64,000 nt of DNA, taken from contig NZ_JBGFFE010000003.1 of assembly GCF_041224415.1 (NCBI RefSeq), positions 62,001 to 126,000 on the forward strand, written 5' to 3'. The notes below the pieces were generated by a model, which was given only the letters and a program-made list of their open reading frames with translations, searched no databases and was not told the DNA's origin. The translations under genes were made by a program, and so were the position numbers. Source of the DNA: Clostridium_B lapidicellarium. Lineage in GTDB: Bacteria; Bacillota; Clostridia; Clostridiales; Clostridiaceae. Within the stretch, counting starts at the first letter, position 1; each line of letters starts with the position of its first letter. Of this stretch, positions 18,241 through 25,707 are shown piece after piece.

Positions 18241-19521
18241 TTGTTAGATATAACTAAGAAAAAACTCAAGGAAGCGTATAAAATAGATGAAAGAGTGTTT
18301 GATCTATATGAAAGAGCACTGGAAGATGTGAAGAACCAATTCAAATACTACGATGAAGTAAGAGAATACAATCAAGTGAAAGTTTTAAATGCAATGCAGA
18401 GGGAAAGAATAAGCGAGTCACATTTTACCAATTCTTCTGGCTATGGATACGGTGATATAGGCAGAGATTCTTTAGATAGGGTTTATGCGGACATATTCAA
18501 TTCGGAGAGTGCACTTGTAAGGCCGCACTTTGTAAATGGTACACATGCCCTTTGCTGTGCCATTTTTGGAAATTTGCGTCCTGGAGATACAATGCTTTCG
18601 GTATGTGGTACACCTTATGACACTTTACACAGCTTGATAGGAATGGATGCTGGCAAAAAACTGGGCTCTCTCAGAGAATACGGTATAAATTATGAACAGG
18701 TGGACCTGACTGAAGATGATAGAATAGATTTTAAGGGCATAGAAAAACATCTCAGGGAAAACAGCAGCATAAAATTAGTACATATACAGAGATCTACTGG
18801 CTACGGCTGGAGAAAATCCCTGCTCATACCTGAAATCAAAAGGATAATTGATTTTGTAAAACGGATAAATCCCGATGTGATATGTCTTGTGGACAATTGT
18901 TACGGAGAATTTATAGATACCCTGGAGCCAACTGACGTAGGGGCTGACATGGCTGCTGGTTCTCTCATAAAAAATATAGGAGGTGGAATAGCACCTACTG
19001 GAGGATACATAGTTGGCAGAAAAGATTGTGTCACTCAGGCTTCCTATAGGCTTACCGTCCCTGGAATAGGAGGGGAGTGCGGTTCTACATTTGGGGTTAT
19101 GAGACTTTTATATGAAGGGCTTTTTTTAGCTCCCCATATCTCAATAGAAGCAGTGAAAGGGGCCATCTTCTGTGCCAGGATCATGGAACTGGCCGGATTT
19201 GAGGTTTTACCCAGGTATAACGATAAGAGAAGTGATATAATACAGGCAATTAAGTTCATGGACAAATCAAAGCTGATAAATTTTTGCAGGGCCATTCAGA
19301 ATGGATCGCCGGTAGATTCCTTTGTCACATGCGAACCCTGGGATATGCCGGGATATTCAGATCAGGTTATAATGGCTGCGGGAGATTTCGTGCAGGGTTC
19401 CTCCATAGAATTATCTGCGGATGCGCCTATAAGGGAGCCATATATAGGATATCTTCAAGGCGGACTTACTTTTGACCATGCTAAAATAGGGATACTCATA
19501 GCATTATCCCGTATACTGTAA
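18241..19521 (+). CDS. YnbB-type PLP enzyme (methionine gamma-lyase / aluminium-resistance family)
   Basis: Fold-type I PLP-dependent enzyme of the family annotated as methionine gamma-lyase or aluminium resistance protein (B. subtilis YnbB, often beside hfq and lexA). The PLP lysine should be in GSLIKNIGGGIAPTGGYI; aspartate in CLVDNCYGEF and the glycine-rich VNGTHALCCAIF region support the fold. I start at TTG 18241, nine bases after GGAG in AAAAAGGAGA; an ATG at 18214 and a TTG at 18133 are in frame but lack ribosome sites. That gives 426 residues, close to YnbB. The substrate is not established by the sequence. Confidence 0.85.
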   Translation: MLDITKKKLKEAYKIDERVFDLYERALEDVKNQFKYYDEVREYNQVKVLNAMQRERISESHFTNSSGYGYGDIGRDSLDRVYADIFNSESALVRPHFVNGTHALCCAIFGNLRPGDTMLSVCGTPYDTLHSLIGMDAGKKLGSLREYGINYEQVDLTEDDRIDFKGIEKHLRENSSIKLVHIQRSTGYGWRKSLLIPEIKRIIDFVKRINPDVICLVDNCYGEFIDTLEPTDVGADMAAGSLIKNIGGGIAPTGGYIVGRKDCVTQASYRLTVPGIGGECGSTFGVMRLLYEGLFLAPHISIEAVKGAIFCARIMELAGFEVLPRYNDKRSDIIQAIKFMDKSKLINFCRAIQNGSPVDSFVTCEPWDMPGYSDQVIMAAGDFVQGSSIELSADAPIREPYIGYLQGGLTFDHAKIGILIALSRIL

Positions 19522-19525
19522 CATC

Positions 19526-19580
19526 GTAAATTTTAAATCAGGAATTTACTTATTTAAAGGATCCCTGATTTAAAATTTAC
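19526..19580. terminator. Bidirectional terminator between the YnbB-like gene and lexA
   Basis: A perfect 17-bp inverted repeat (19526-19542 with 19564-19580, both rich in A/T at the outer ends, GTAAATTTTAAATCAGG on the left arm) separates the convergent genes. The outer arm itself supplies AT-rich tails in both directions. Confidence 0.75.
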
Positions 19581-19592
19581 ATGAAAATAAAT

Positions 19593-20201
19593 CTAATATT
19601 TTCTATATATGCCTACTAATTTTCCTATGATTTTACAGTCAGTCACTATAATGGGAGACATATTTTTATTTTCAGGCTGGAGCCTTATACTGTCCTTTCC
19701 CTTGAAAAATCTTTTTAAAGTAGCTTCGTTTCCAATCATGGCCGCAACTATATCTCCATTTTCAGCAACATTTGTCTGCTCCAGTATGGAAAAATCTCCG
19801 TCCAATATACCTGCATCTACCATGCTTTCTCCCTTAACTTTCAATATAAATAATTTTTTATCATTTTTAATGTAATCCATCGGAATTGGGAAAAAATCTT
19901 CTATATTCTCAGTAGCTAAAATAGGTATGCCTGCAGCTATGTTTCCTATAATGGGGACATCTATCATTTCCTTTTGAGGTGCTGATTTTTCAATTATCTC
20001 TATAGTCCTGGATTTAATTCCATCTCTTTTTATAAGTCCTCTCTTTTCCAATTTTGCAAGATGATTGTGCACGGTAGAAGTGGATTTCAGGCCTACAGCT
20101 GCACATATTTCCCTGACAGAAGGAGGGTAACCCTTTTCTTTAATTTGGGATTTTATAAATTCATATATCTGAAGTTGTCTGTTGTTACTGGAATTTTTCA
20201 T
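19593..20201 (-). CDS. lexA: LexA, SOS repressor
   Basis: SOS-response repressor, 202 residues. A winged HTH (residues 1-70, SVREICAAVGLKSTSTVHNHL as recognition region) precedes the self-cleavage domain: the scissile Ala90-Gly91 in NIAAGIPI, nucleophile Ser126 in KGESMVDAG and Lys163 in EATLKRFF. It starts at ATG 20201 after AGGAGTG. A sigma-A promoter about 150 bases upstream carries a LexA box over its -35 element, so the gene should be autoregulated; the transcript would have a long structured leader. Confidence 0.96.
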   Translation of the reverse strand: MKNSSNNRQLQIYEFIKSQIKEKGYPPSVREICAAVGLKSTSTVHNHLAKLEKRGLIKRDGIKSRTIEIIEKSAPQKEMIDVPIIGNIAAGIPILATENIEDFFPIPMDYIKNDKKLFILKVKGESMVDAGILDGDFSILEQTNVAENGDIVAAMIGNEATLKRFFKGKDSIRLQPENKNMSPIIVTDCKIIGKLVGIYRKY

Positions 20202-20345
20202 AAAAAAACACTCCTATAATTTATTTATCCGAACGCTATCATTGGCCAATACTCCCAGCTTCTCAAAGCGGGGGATAAGCACTGCTGCGCGCCTGGATAA
20301 GTTCTTCTAAGGCCCAGGCTCCATTTTGAACCTAAGAATCACTTG
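20202..20345 (-). promoter_or_regulatory. Structured 5' leader of lexA
   Basis: The lexA promoter predicts about 145 bases of untranslated RNA. On the minus strand it can form: GCCTGG/CCAGGC (20313-20318 with 20291-20296), a hairpin CCC-GCTT/AAGC-GGG around 20245-20275, the palindrome ATTGGCCAAT (20241-20232), and a long-range TTATCC/GGATAA pair. GGATAA at 20225-20230, just upstream of the ribosome site, has two possible partners, at 20273-20278 and 20294-20299, which would be mutually exclusive. I do not recognise a known riboswitch class. The structure is seen; a regulatory role is inference. Confidence 0.5.
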
Positions 20346-20351
20346 ATGTGA

Positions 20352-20380
20352 ATTATATCATAGAAGTTGACAAATATCAA
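20352..20380 (-). promoter_or_regulatory. Promoter of lexA
   Basis: On the minus strand: TTGATA (20380-20375), a 17-base spacer and TATAAT (20357-20352). The -35 element is overlapped by the LexA box, as expected for an SOS-repressed promoter. Confidence 0.75.
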
Positions 20381-20396
20381 ACCTATGTTCTATACT
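20367..20396 (+). promoter_or_regulatory. Promoter of the cysteine-rich protein gene
   Basis: TTGACA (20367-20372), an 18-base spacer and TATACT (20391-20396). The LexA box occupies the second half of the spacer and touches the -10 element, so binding should block this promoter and lexA together. Confidence 0.72.
20378..20391. promoter_or_regulatory. LexA operator shared by divergent promoters
   Basis: On the minus strand AGAACATAGGTTTG fits the Gram-positive LexA consensus CGAAC-RNRY-GTTYG, with the central half-sites GAAC and GTTT and 4-base spacing; mismatches are the first base and one spacer position. Its position over two divergent promoters supports function. Confidence 0.72.
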
Positions 20397-20429
20397 AGTT
20401 TTATTACAGGATAACAAGAGGGAGATATT

Positions 20430-20834
20430 ATGAAAAATAATTATTGCGTATTTGATGAAAACAAAGTATGTGACAACTGTGGTGAATGCGACACATGCGA
20501 TTTGGATCCAACCAAAAAATGCGACAATTGTGGTAAATGCCTTGAAATGGAAGGGTATGATATGAAAGCTATAAAAATTGACGATATCATAGATGATGAA
20601 AATGAATCCAGGGATTACGAAGAGGAAGACGAGTGTTCATCAAATGATTCTCATTATCAAGATGATGAGAATTTGGAAAATAAAGGCGACGATAAAAATG
20701 ACGATAAAGTTGAATTCATAGACGATATAGACGGATTAAGCGAAGTACTTGAAAATAAAAATTCTTTTAAGAAATTTGCACGTGAAGAATATCCGGGGCT
20801 TATCAGGATAAATAAGAAGTTCAAAAACAAATAG
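20430..20834 (+). CDS. Cysteine-rich acidic protein of unknown function, SOS-linked
   Basis: 134 residues, not recognised. The N-terminus has two cysteine clusters: C6, then CDNCGECDTCDLD (C-x2-C-x2-C-x2-C, residues 14-23), and CDNCGKC at 31-37, which look like metal or Fe-S ligands (zinc knuckle or ferredoxin-like). Residues 50-105 are very acidic (runs of D and E) and probably disordered; a basic C-terminus (REEYPGLIRINKKFKNK) ends it. The start ATG 20430 follows GAGGGAGA. It is the only gene between its LexA-controlled promoter and a strong terminator, so it is a single-gene SOS-type unit divergent from lexA. Function is open. Confidence 0.8.
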   Translation: MKNNYCVFDENKVCDNCGECDTCDLDPTKKCDNCGKCLEMEGYDMKAIKIDDIIDDENESRDYEEEDECSSNDSHYQDDENLENKGDDKNDDKVEFIDDIDGLSEVLENKNSFKKFAREEYPGLIRINKKFKNK

Positions 20835-20869
20835 AAATTAAAGGCTGGAATTTTTCCAGCCTTTAATTT
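20835..20869. terminator. Bidirectional terminator
   Basis: A perfect 16-bp stem (20835-20850 with 20854-20869; core AAAGGCTGGAA/TTCCAGCCTTT) with a TTT loop, flanked by A/T runs on both sides. It starts directly after the stop of the cysteine-rich gene and serves the convergent recombinase gene too. Confidence 0.88.
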
Positions 20870-20875
20870 TTTGTT

Positions 20876-21862
20876 TTACATATCTTCCTCGCTCAGTGGG
20901 TTTGATTTAACTGCTTTTCTCAGCTCTTCATCATCTACATGGGTATAGATCTGGGTAGTGGATACATTTTCATGGCCCAATATTTTTTGAAGGCTTCTTA
21001 TATCAACATTTCCATATTTGTACATGAGAGTGGCTGCAGTGTGCCTCAATTTATGCGGGGTATATTTTCTGCTGTCTAAACCTGCTTTTTTCAAATATTT
21101 TTTCAGCATCAATTCTACAGTCCTCTTATTTATCCTGTTGTAATTTCTACTTATAAAGAGGGCATCCCTGTTTTTTATTTTGTCATGATATTTGCTCCTT
21201 TCCTCAAGGTAATTTTTAAGAGCTCTTCTGCAGGCTTTATTCAGATATATAGTTCTTTCCTTGCTCCCCTTGCCAATTACAGTCAGCGTATCTTCCTTGA
21301 TATTCGAGATATTGATGCCGCACAATTCAGACAGCCTCATTCCACAGTTTAGGAAGAAAGTTATAATGCAATAATCCCTCTTTTTAAATTTTCCGTCTAC
21401 GGCTCTTAAAAGTTCCTTGCTTTCCTCAAGACTCAAGTAAATTGGGTTTTTTTGACTTATTTTAGGTGATTCCAATTCCAGGGCAGGGTTTTCATCTATT
21501 ATTTTTGCCTTGCTGTACAGGTATTTGAAAAAGGACTTTATGGCAGCTACTTTTCTAGCTCTGCTGCAGTCACCATTATTCCTGTAATTTTCGACAAAGG
21601 ATATAAATGCAAAGAGATCGCTTAAACTTATATGCCTTACGAAATTTTCATCTATGTCGTTTATATTTATTTTTTTAAACTCATAATCTCCGTTTATCAG
21701 ACCCTTATAGAGCTTTAAAAATCTGAAAAACATGGTAAGATCAATTTTATAGCCATTTAAAGTGTTTTTTGATTTTCCTCTGATGGTACCGAGGTAGTTT
21801 AAGAAGTCATTTAAACATCTTGGCAGTCCAGGGTCATATACGTGTTTCAAATTATACTGCAT
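20876..21862 (-). CDS. Tyrosine recombinase, XerC/XerD type
   Basis: Site-specific recombinase of the lambda-integrase family, 328 residues. N-terminal SAM-like core-binding domain about residues 14-120; catalytic domain with all conserved residues: R176 (GMRLSEL), K198 (VIGKGSKER), H270-x2-R273 (HKLRHTAA), H297 (LGHENV) and nucleophile Y306 (TTQIYTHV). Placement beside lexA is common in clostridia, where this protein serves as a chromosomal Xer-type enzyme, but I cannot tell XerC from XerD or a specialised paralogue. No attachment-site pair or phage genes are near. A 16-bp palindrome lies 28 bases upstream of the start. Confidence 0.9.
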   Translation of the reverse strand: MQYNLKHVYDPGLPRCLNDFLNYLGTIRGKSKNTLNGYKIDLTMFFRFLKLYKGLINGDYEFKKININDIDENFVRHISLSDLFAFISFVENYRNNGDCSRARKVAAIKSFFKYLYSKAKIIDENPALELESPKISQKNPIYLSLEESKELLRAVDGKFKKRDYCIITFFLNCGMRLSELCGINISNIKEDTLTVIGKGSKERTIYLNKACRRALKNYLEERSKYHDKIKNRDALFISRNYNRINKRTVELMLKKYLKKAGLDSRKYTPHKLRHTAATLMYKYGNVDIRSLQKILGHENVSTTQIYTHVDDEELRKAVKSNPLSEEDM

Positions 21863-21889
21863 AAAGTGTTCTTCCTTTCTTAAAATAGC

Positions 21890-21925
21890 ATTAACTTCGC
21901 TAAATAATCATTTAGCGAAGTTAAT
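21890..21925. repeat. Perfect 16-bp palindrome upstream of the recombinase gene
   Basis: Left arm 21890-21905 and right arm 21910-21925 (core TTAACTTCGCTAAAT with its exact complement) around a four-base loop AATC. No T run follows on either strand, so it is not an obvious terminator. Position 28 bases before the recombinase start suggests an operator or a leader hairpin. Confidence 0.7.
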
Positions 21926-22598
21926 ATTCTATAAAAGTCATCCAAAATCCTTCTTTTTATGAAACAAATTTATTTTCATTTCAGTTAAATCTCACTGAAA
22001 CTTATAGCTTTCTCCATACGAAACGGATTAAATTGCATTAATCTGTAAAAATTTAATATATTGTTGATTTTTCCGGCGTTATTGTCGAATACAGATAAAG
22101 CAAAATGAATTTTTGCATTTTAAATAATTCATATTTTCATAAATACAGTTATTAACACATTGTGGAAATAAAGTGTACATTTATAAAATTGAAATATTTC
22201 CACAATATGGTGATAACTATGTGGATTCATTTTTTTCTCCCCTTCCCCTTTTTTCTTGTAAAAAATTCATAAGATTATATTGTGTAAAATTAGGTCGTAA
22301 TCAAGTTATTGTAAAAGTTGTTAATTAAAGAATAATGGATTTATTTGTAGAATTAGAAAATAAAAAATACTTAAAAATATAATTTGTAGGTATTCATATT
22401 TTTAAAATTATTTTTTTTAACAGAATCGATATTTAGGATACTGCTATTTTTTAGTGAATTAAGAAAATAGTATAGTGAAATTGAATAAATTTCTGTAATT
22501 GAGATAAAATATACAAATGTATGTAAATTTAATTTGTTATTAATTTGAAAGATTGGAGGTCTGCTGCTTTAAGTTGTTTTTAGAAGCAGTTATCATAT
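21926..22598. other. AT-rich intergenic stretch with inverted repeats
   Basis: About 670 bases without a credible gene. Visible structure: a hairpin TTTCAGT/ACTGAAA (21979-21985 with 21994-22000), the inverted repeat described at 22159-22206, and a GGAGG followed by a CTGCT/AGCAG hairpin at 22556-22590 just before the next gene. A loose promoter-like TTGAAT-18-TAAAAT lies near 22484-22512. I see no tRNA, phage remnant or repeat family. A 73-codon minus-strand frame here is the antisense shadow of the next gene. Confidence 0.55.
22159..22206. repeat. 12-bp inverted repeat with 24-base centre
   Basis: ATTGTGGAAATA (22159-22170) is exactly complementary to TATTTCCACAAT (22195-22206). The arms contain TTTCCACA, reminiscent of DnaA boxes (TTATCCACA) but with mismatches. 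Possible operator or protein-binding pair; no T tract for a terminator. Confidence 0.55.
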
Positions 22599-23498
22599 AT
22601 GAAAATAGGTATTCCTCAAGGACTACTTTACTGTAAGTACCACCCTTTTGTTGAAACTTTCTTCGAAGAATTGGGAGCGGAAATAGTGACTTCACCCGAT
22701 ACAAATAAATATATTCTGGACAGAGGAGTAAAGTGCTGTGTAGATGAAGCCTGTCTTCCAATAAAAATATTTCACGGCCACGTAGCTGCTATAAAAGACA
22801 AATGTGACGTTATTCTTATTCCAAGAATTATGCAGCTGAAGAAAAGAGAATTTATATGCCCTAAATTTTGTGGACTTCCAGAGATGATATTGAATGATAT
22901 TTCAGATATGCCGCCCGTACTGAGTTATCCCGTGTATGCTTTTTCTAAAAGCAAATTTAAAAATTGGATTTTAAATTCAGGCTTTGCATGTACCAAGAAT
23001 ATTTTTAAAATCAGGAGGGCCTATGAAAAAGCTTCAAGAATACAGTGCAATTTTATAAAACCGCATGACAGCTCAAATTTTCCCATAAAAGTGGCTTTGG
23101 TGGGCCATCCCTATAATATAAATGACAGTTTTATCAATATGAACATAGTGAAAAAATTGAATAAACTTGGAATTGGCATATTTACCGAAGAAGATGTGGA
23201 TGAAAATGCAATAGAAAATGAAGCTTCCGATTTATTTAAAAGGCCATTTTGGACTTTTGCTAAAAATTCCTATGGATTTTCCACTTACCTGGCTAAAAAT
23301 AAAAAAATAGATGGAATAATCTATGTATCTTCTTTTGCCTGTGGTATAGATTCTGTAGTTATAGAGCTGATTAAAAATAAATTGAATAAATTCCCCTTTT
23401 TAGTATTGAAGGTAGATGAGCAAACCGGAGAAGCGGGGTTTAATACCAGAATTGAAGCTTTTCACGATATGCTGGAAAGAAGGTGCTGTAATCGATGA
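22599..23498 (+). CDS. DUF2229 / 2-hydroxyacyl-CoA dehydratase-like protein, first of pair
   Basis: 299 residues resembling the DUF2229 (COG3580/3581-like) proteins related to the subunits of 2-hydroxyglutaryl-CoA dehydratase. Cysteines likely to bind an Fe-S cluster are in GVKCCVDEACLPIK (residues 44-52 region), CPKFCGLPE and SFACGIDS; the C-terminal LKVDEQTGEAGFNTRIEAF is the family hallmark and recurs in the next protein. The start ATG 22599 has only a weak ribosome site; a TAG at 22581 excludes a longer form. It overlaps the next gene by four bases. It forms an operon with a second DUF2229 protein and an activase. Substrate unknown. Confidence 0.78.
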   Translation: MKIGIPQGLLYCKYHPFVETFFEELGAEIVTSPDTNKYILDRGVKCCVDEACLPIKIFHGHVAAIKDKCDVILIPRIMQLKKREFICPKFCGLPEMILNDISDMPPVLSYPVYAFSKSKFKNWILNSGFACTKNIFKIRRAYEKASRIQCNFIKPHDSSNFPIKVALVGHPYNINDSFINMNIVKKLNKLGIGIFTEEDVDENAIENEASDLFKRPFWTFAKNSYGFSTYLAKNKKIDGIIYVSSFACGIDSVVIELIKNKLNKFPFLVLKVDEQTGEAGFNTRIEAFHDMLERRCCNR

Positions 23499-24592
23499 AA
23501 ATAACTTTTCCGCATCTCGGGAATACCTTTCTTGCTGTAAAAGCATTGTTTGACGGACTTGGAATTGACTATGTAGTTCCACCTCTAAGCAACAGGGAGG
23601 CTTTGGAAATAGGCGCTAAATATTCACCCGAGGAGATTTGTCTTCCATTTAAAATAATGATAGGCAATTATATTCAAAGTATAAGAGAAGGTGCGGATAC
23701 CATTTTGATAGTTGGCAGCTGCGGTCCCTGCAGATTTGGAGAATATTGCGAACTCCAAATGAATCTGCTGAAAAAGCTGGGATACAATTTGAAATTTATA
23801 GTATTGGATTATCCTAAAGATATAGGCTTGAAAGAATTTTTCAGGAGAATAAGTTCAATTGCTTCAGGAAGTGACAAGAACAATTTTGAAAAGTTAAGGG
23901 TAGCTGGATTTGGACTTAAAATAATAAATTTAATTGATAATGTAGAAAAAAAGGCCAAATTCTTATGCGGCTATGAATTAAAAAGAGGCCAGTGTAAAAG
24001 CCTCTTGAATGAGTGCAGGAAAAGAGCTTTTGAAACTGATTCACCGGAAGAAATGATATGCGTATTGAAAAATTATGCCGGAAAATTAGGAAAAGTCCCT
24101 GTTTCAAAGAATAAGAAACCTTTAAAAATTGCCATAATAGGTGAAATATATACCATAATAGAACCCTTCTCAAACTTATTCATAGAAGAGAAGCTCATGA
24201 ACTATGGGGTATCAACAGCCAGGTGTCTTACACCGAGCTGGTGGGTTAAAGATGCAATTTTATCGCCGTTTAAGCTAAATTCCATCAGTATAAGAATGGC
24301 TTCCAGGAAGTATCTCCCATTTTATATAGGAGGTCATGCAAGAGAATGTGTAGGAGAAGCTGTTCTGGCAAGTAAAAAAGGGTTTGACGGTGCAATTCAA
24401 ATTTTTCCTGTGGGATGTATGCCGGAAATAGTATCGAAATCAATACTGCCCAACATAGCGAGGGATAAAAAATTTCCAATACTTACCCTGGTTGTGGATG
24501 AAATGACCGGCGAAGCAGGTTATATAACTAGGATAGAAGCTTTCCTAGATTTACTTGAAAGGAGAAAAAACAATGTATTATATGGGAGTTGA
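23495..24592 (+). CDS. DUF2229 / 2-hydroxyacyl-CoA dehydratase-like protein, second of pair
   Basis: 365 residues, same family as the preceding protein. Conserved cysteines occur in SPEEICLPFKIMIGNYI, VGSCGPCRFGEYCE and FPVGCMPE; the ending LVVDEMTGEAGYITRIEAFLDLLER parallels its neighbour. In many bacteria these units are fused with activase domains into one very long protein; here they are three separate genes. The ATGA overlap at 23495 and the 20-base overlap with the activase gene argue for stoichiometric synthesis of one complex. Expected chemistry, inferred from the family, is ATP-gated low-potential electron transfer to an Fe-S site. Confidence 0.78.
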   Translation: MKITFPHLGNTFLAVKALFDGLGIDYVVPPLSNREALEIGAKYSPEEICLPFKIMIGNYIQSIREGADTILIVGSCGPCRFGEYCELQMNLLKKLGYNLKFIVLDYPKDIGLKEFFRRISSIASGSDKNNFEKLRVAGFGLKIINLIDNVEKKAKFLCGYELKRGQCKSLLNECRKRAFETDSPEEMICVLKNYAGKLGKVPVSKNKKPLKIAIIGEIYTIIEPFSNLFIEEKLMNYGVSTARCLTPSWWVKDAILSPFKLNSISIRMASRKYLPFYIGGHARECVGEAVLASKKGFDGAIQIFPVGCMPEIVSKSILPNIARDKKFPILTLVVDEMTGEAGYITRIEAFLDLLERRKNNVLYGS

Positions 24593-25532
24593 CGTAGGTT
24601 CCGTAAGTACGGATGTTGTAATTGTAGATAAAAATATAAATGTCCTTGAATCATTGTATCTGAGGACAAAAGGAAGGCCTATAAATGCAATTCAAGAAGG
24701 ACTTAAATCCCTGAAAGGAAAATATGACGATAAGGATATAGCGGCAGTTGGAACTACGGGCAGCGGCAGACAGATTGCAGCCTCAGTTATAGGTGCCGAC
24801 GTAGTTAAAAATGAAATAACTTCCCATGCAGTTGCTGCATTACACTTGGATCCCGATGTGAAAACCATAATAGAAATAGGTGGCCAGGATTCTAAAATAA
24901 TACTGCTTCAAAATGGTGTGGTATTGGATTTTGCCATGAACACGGTGTGTGCAGCCGGAACGGGATCCTTTCTTGACAGACAGGCGTCTAGACTGGATAT
25001 CCCGATAGATGAATTTGGGAATTATGCTTTAAAGTCAACCTGCCCTGCCAGAATAGCCGGAAGATGTGCGGTTTTTGCAGAATCAGATATGATACACAAG
25101 CAGCAAATGGGATGCAGTAATTCAGATATAATAAAGGGATTGTGCAATGCGCTGGTTAGAAATTATTTAAACAATGTAGCCAAAGGAAAGGAAATACATC
25201 CAAAAATATTTTTTCAGGGAGGAGTTGCCGCCAACATAGGTATGAAGAATGCCTTTGAGGAGGCACTTGGCGAGGAAATATCAGTGCCGCAGAACTTTAA
25301 AGTAATGGGAGCTATCGGGGCAGCTATACTGGCAAAAGAAAATATAGAAAAAAATAATACCAGTACTAAATTCAATGGATTTGATTTAACAGATATAGAT
25401 TTCGTATCCAAGAGTTTTGAATGTACGGGGTGTCCAAATAGATGTGAAGTTGTAAAAATACTGGGCAGTAAAAAGATCATAGGATTTTTCGGTGGAAGAT
25501 GTGAAAGATGGAATAAAACTATTTCCGCATAA
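24573..25532 (+). CDS. Acyl-CoA dehydratase activase (BadF/HgdC family ATPase)
   Basis: 319 residues, ASKHA-fold ATPase like HgdC, the archerase that drives electrons into 2-hydroxyacyl-CoA dehydratases. The phosphate loops GVDVGSVSTDVVIVD and IGGQDSKI are present; the helix-cluster motif appears as FAMNTVCAAGTGSFLDRQ and PARIAGRCAVFAESDM, whose cysteines bridge a [4Fe-4S] cluster in a homodimer. A C-terminal CTGCPNRCEV adds a further cysteine cluster. I start at ATG 24573, eight bases after AAAGGAGA; the frame open back to 24555 starts inside the ribosome site. It is the motor of the three-gene module. Confidence 0.87.
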   Translation: MYYMGVDVGSVSTDVVIVDKNINVLESLYLRTKGRPINAIQEGLKSLKGKYDDKDIAAVGTTGSGRQIAASVIGADVVKNEITSHAVAALHLDPDVKTIIEIGGQDSKIILLQNGVVLDFAMNTVCAAGTGSFLDRQASRLDIPIDEFGNYALKSTCPARIAGRCAVFAESDMIHKQQMGCSNSDIIKGLCNALVRNYLNNVAKGKEIHPKIFFQGGVAANIGMKNAFEEALGEEISVPQNFKVMGAIGAAILAKENIEKNNTSTKFNGFDLTDIDFVSKSFECTGCPNRCEVVKILGSKKIIGFFGGRCERWNKTISA

Positions 25533-25707
25533 GGAGATAGTTTTTATTTTATTTTAATTTTGACAAAAATTAAAAATGTAATATATAATATTTATATAGG
25601 CACTTGTTATTATCTTAGATTACATCTCCATTTTTGTTATCTATAAAAACATTTCATTTCTCCTATGAATATTAAATTATACAAACTTCACTAAAGGATG
25701 TGGTTCA

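Noticed and set aside
20202..20345. 6S RNA, tmRNA, SRP RNA or c-di-GMP/SAM/TPP riboswitch in the lexA leader
   Set aside because: None of the conserved cores I know is present; kept only as an unassigned structured leader.
22159..22230. Replication origin or DnaA box cluster
   Set aside because: TTTCCACA and TTATCAC-like words are mismatched, no dnaA or dnaN nearby, and AT-richness is normal here.
22540..22761. 73-codon minus-strand frame
   Set aside because: Lies antisense over the start of the DUF2229 gene; no ribosome site or family pattern.
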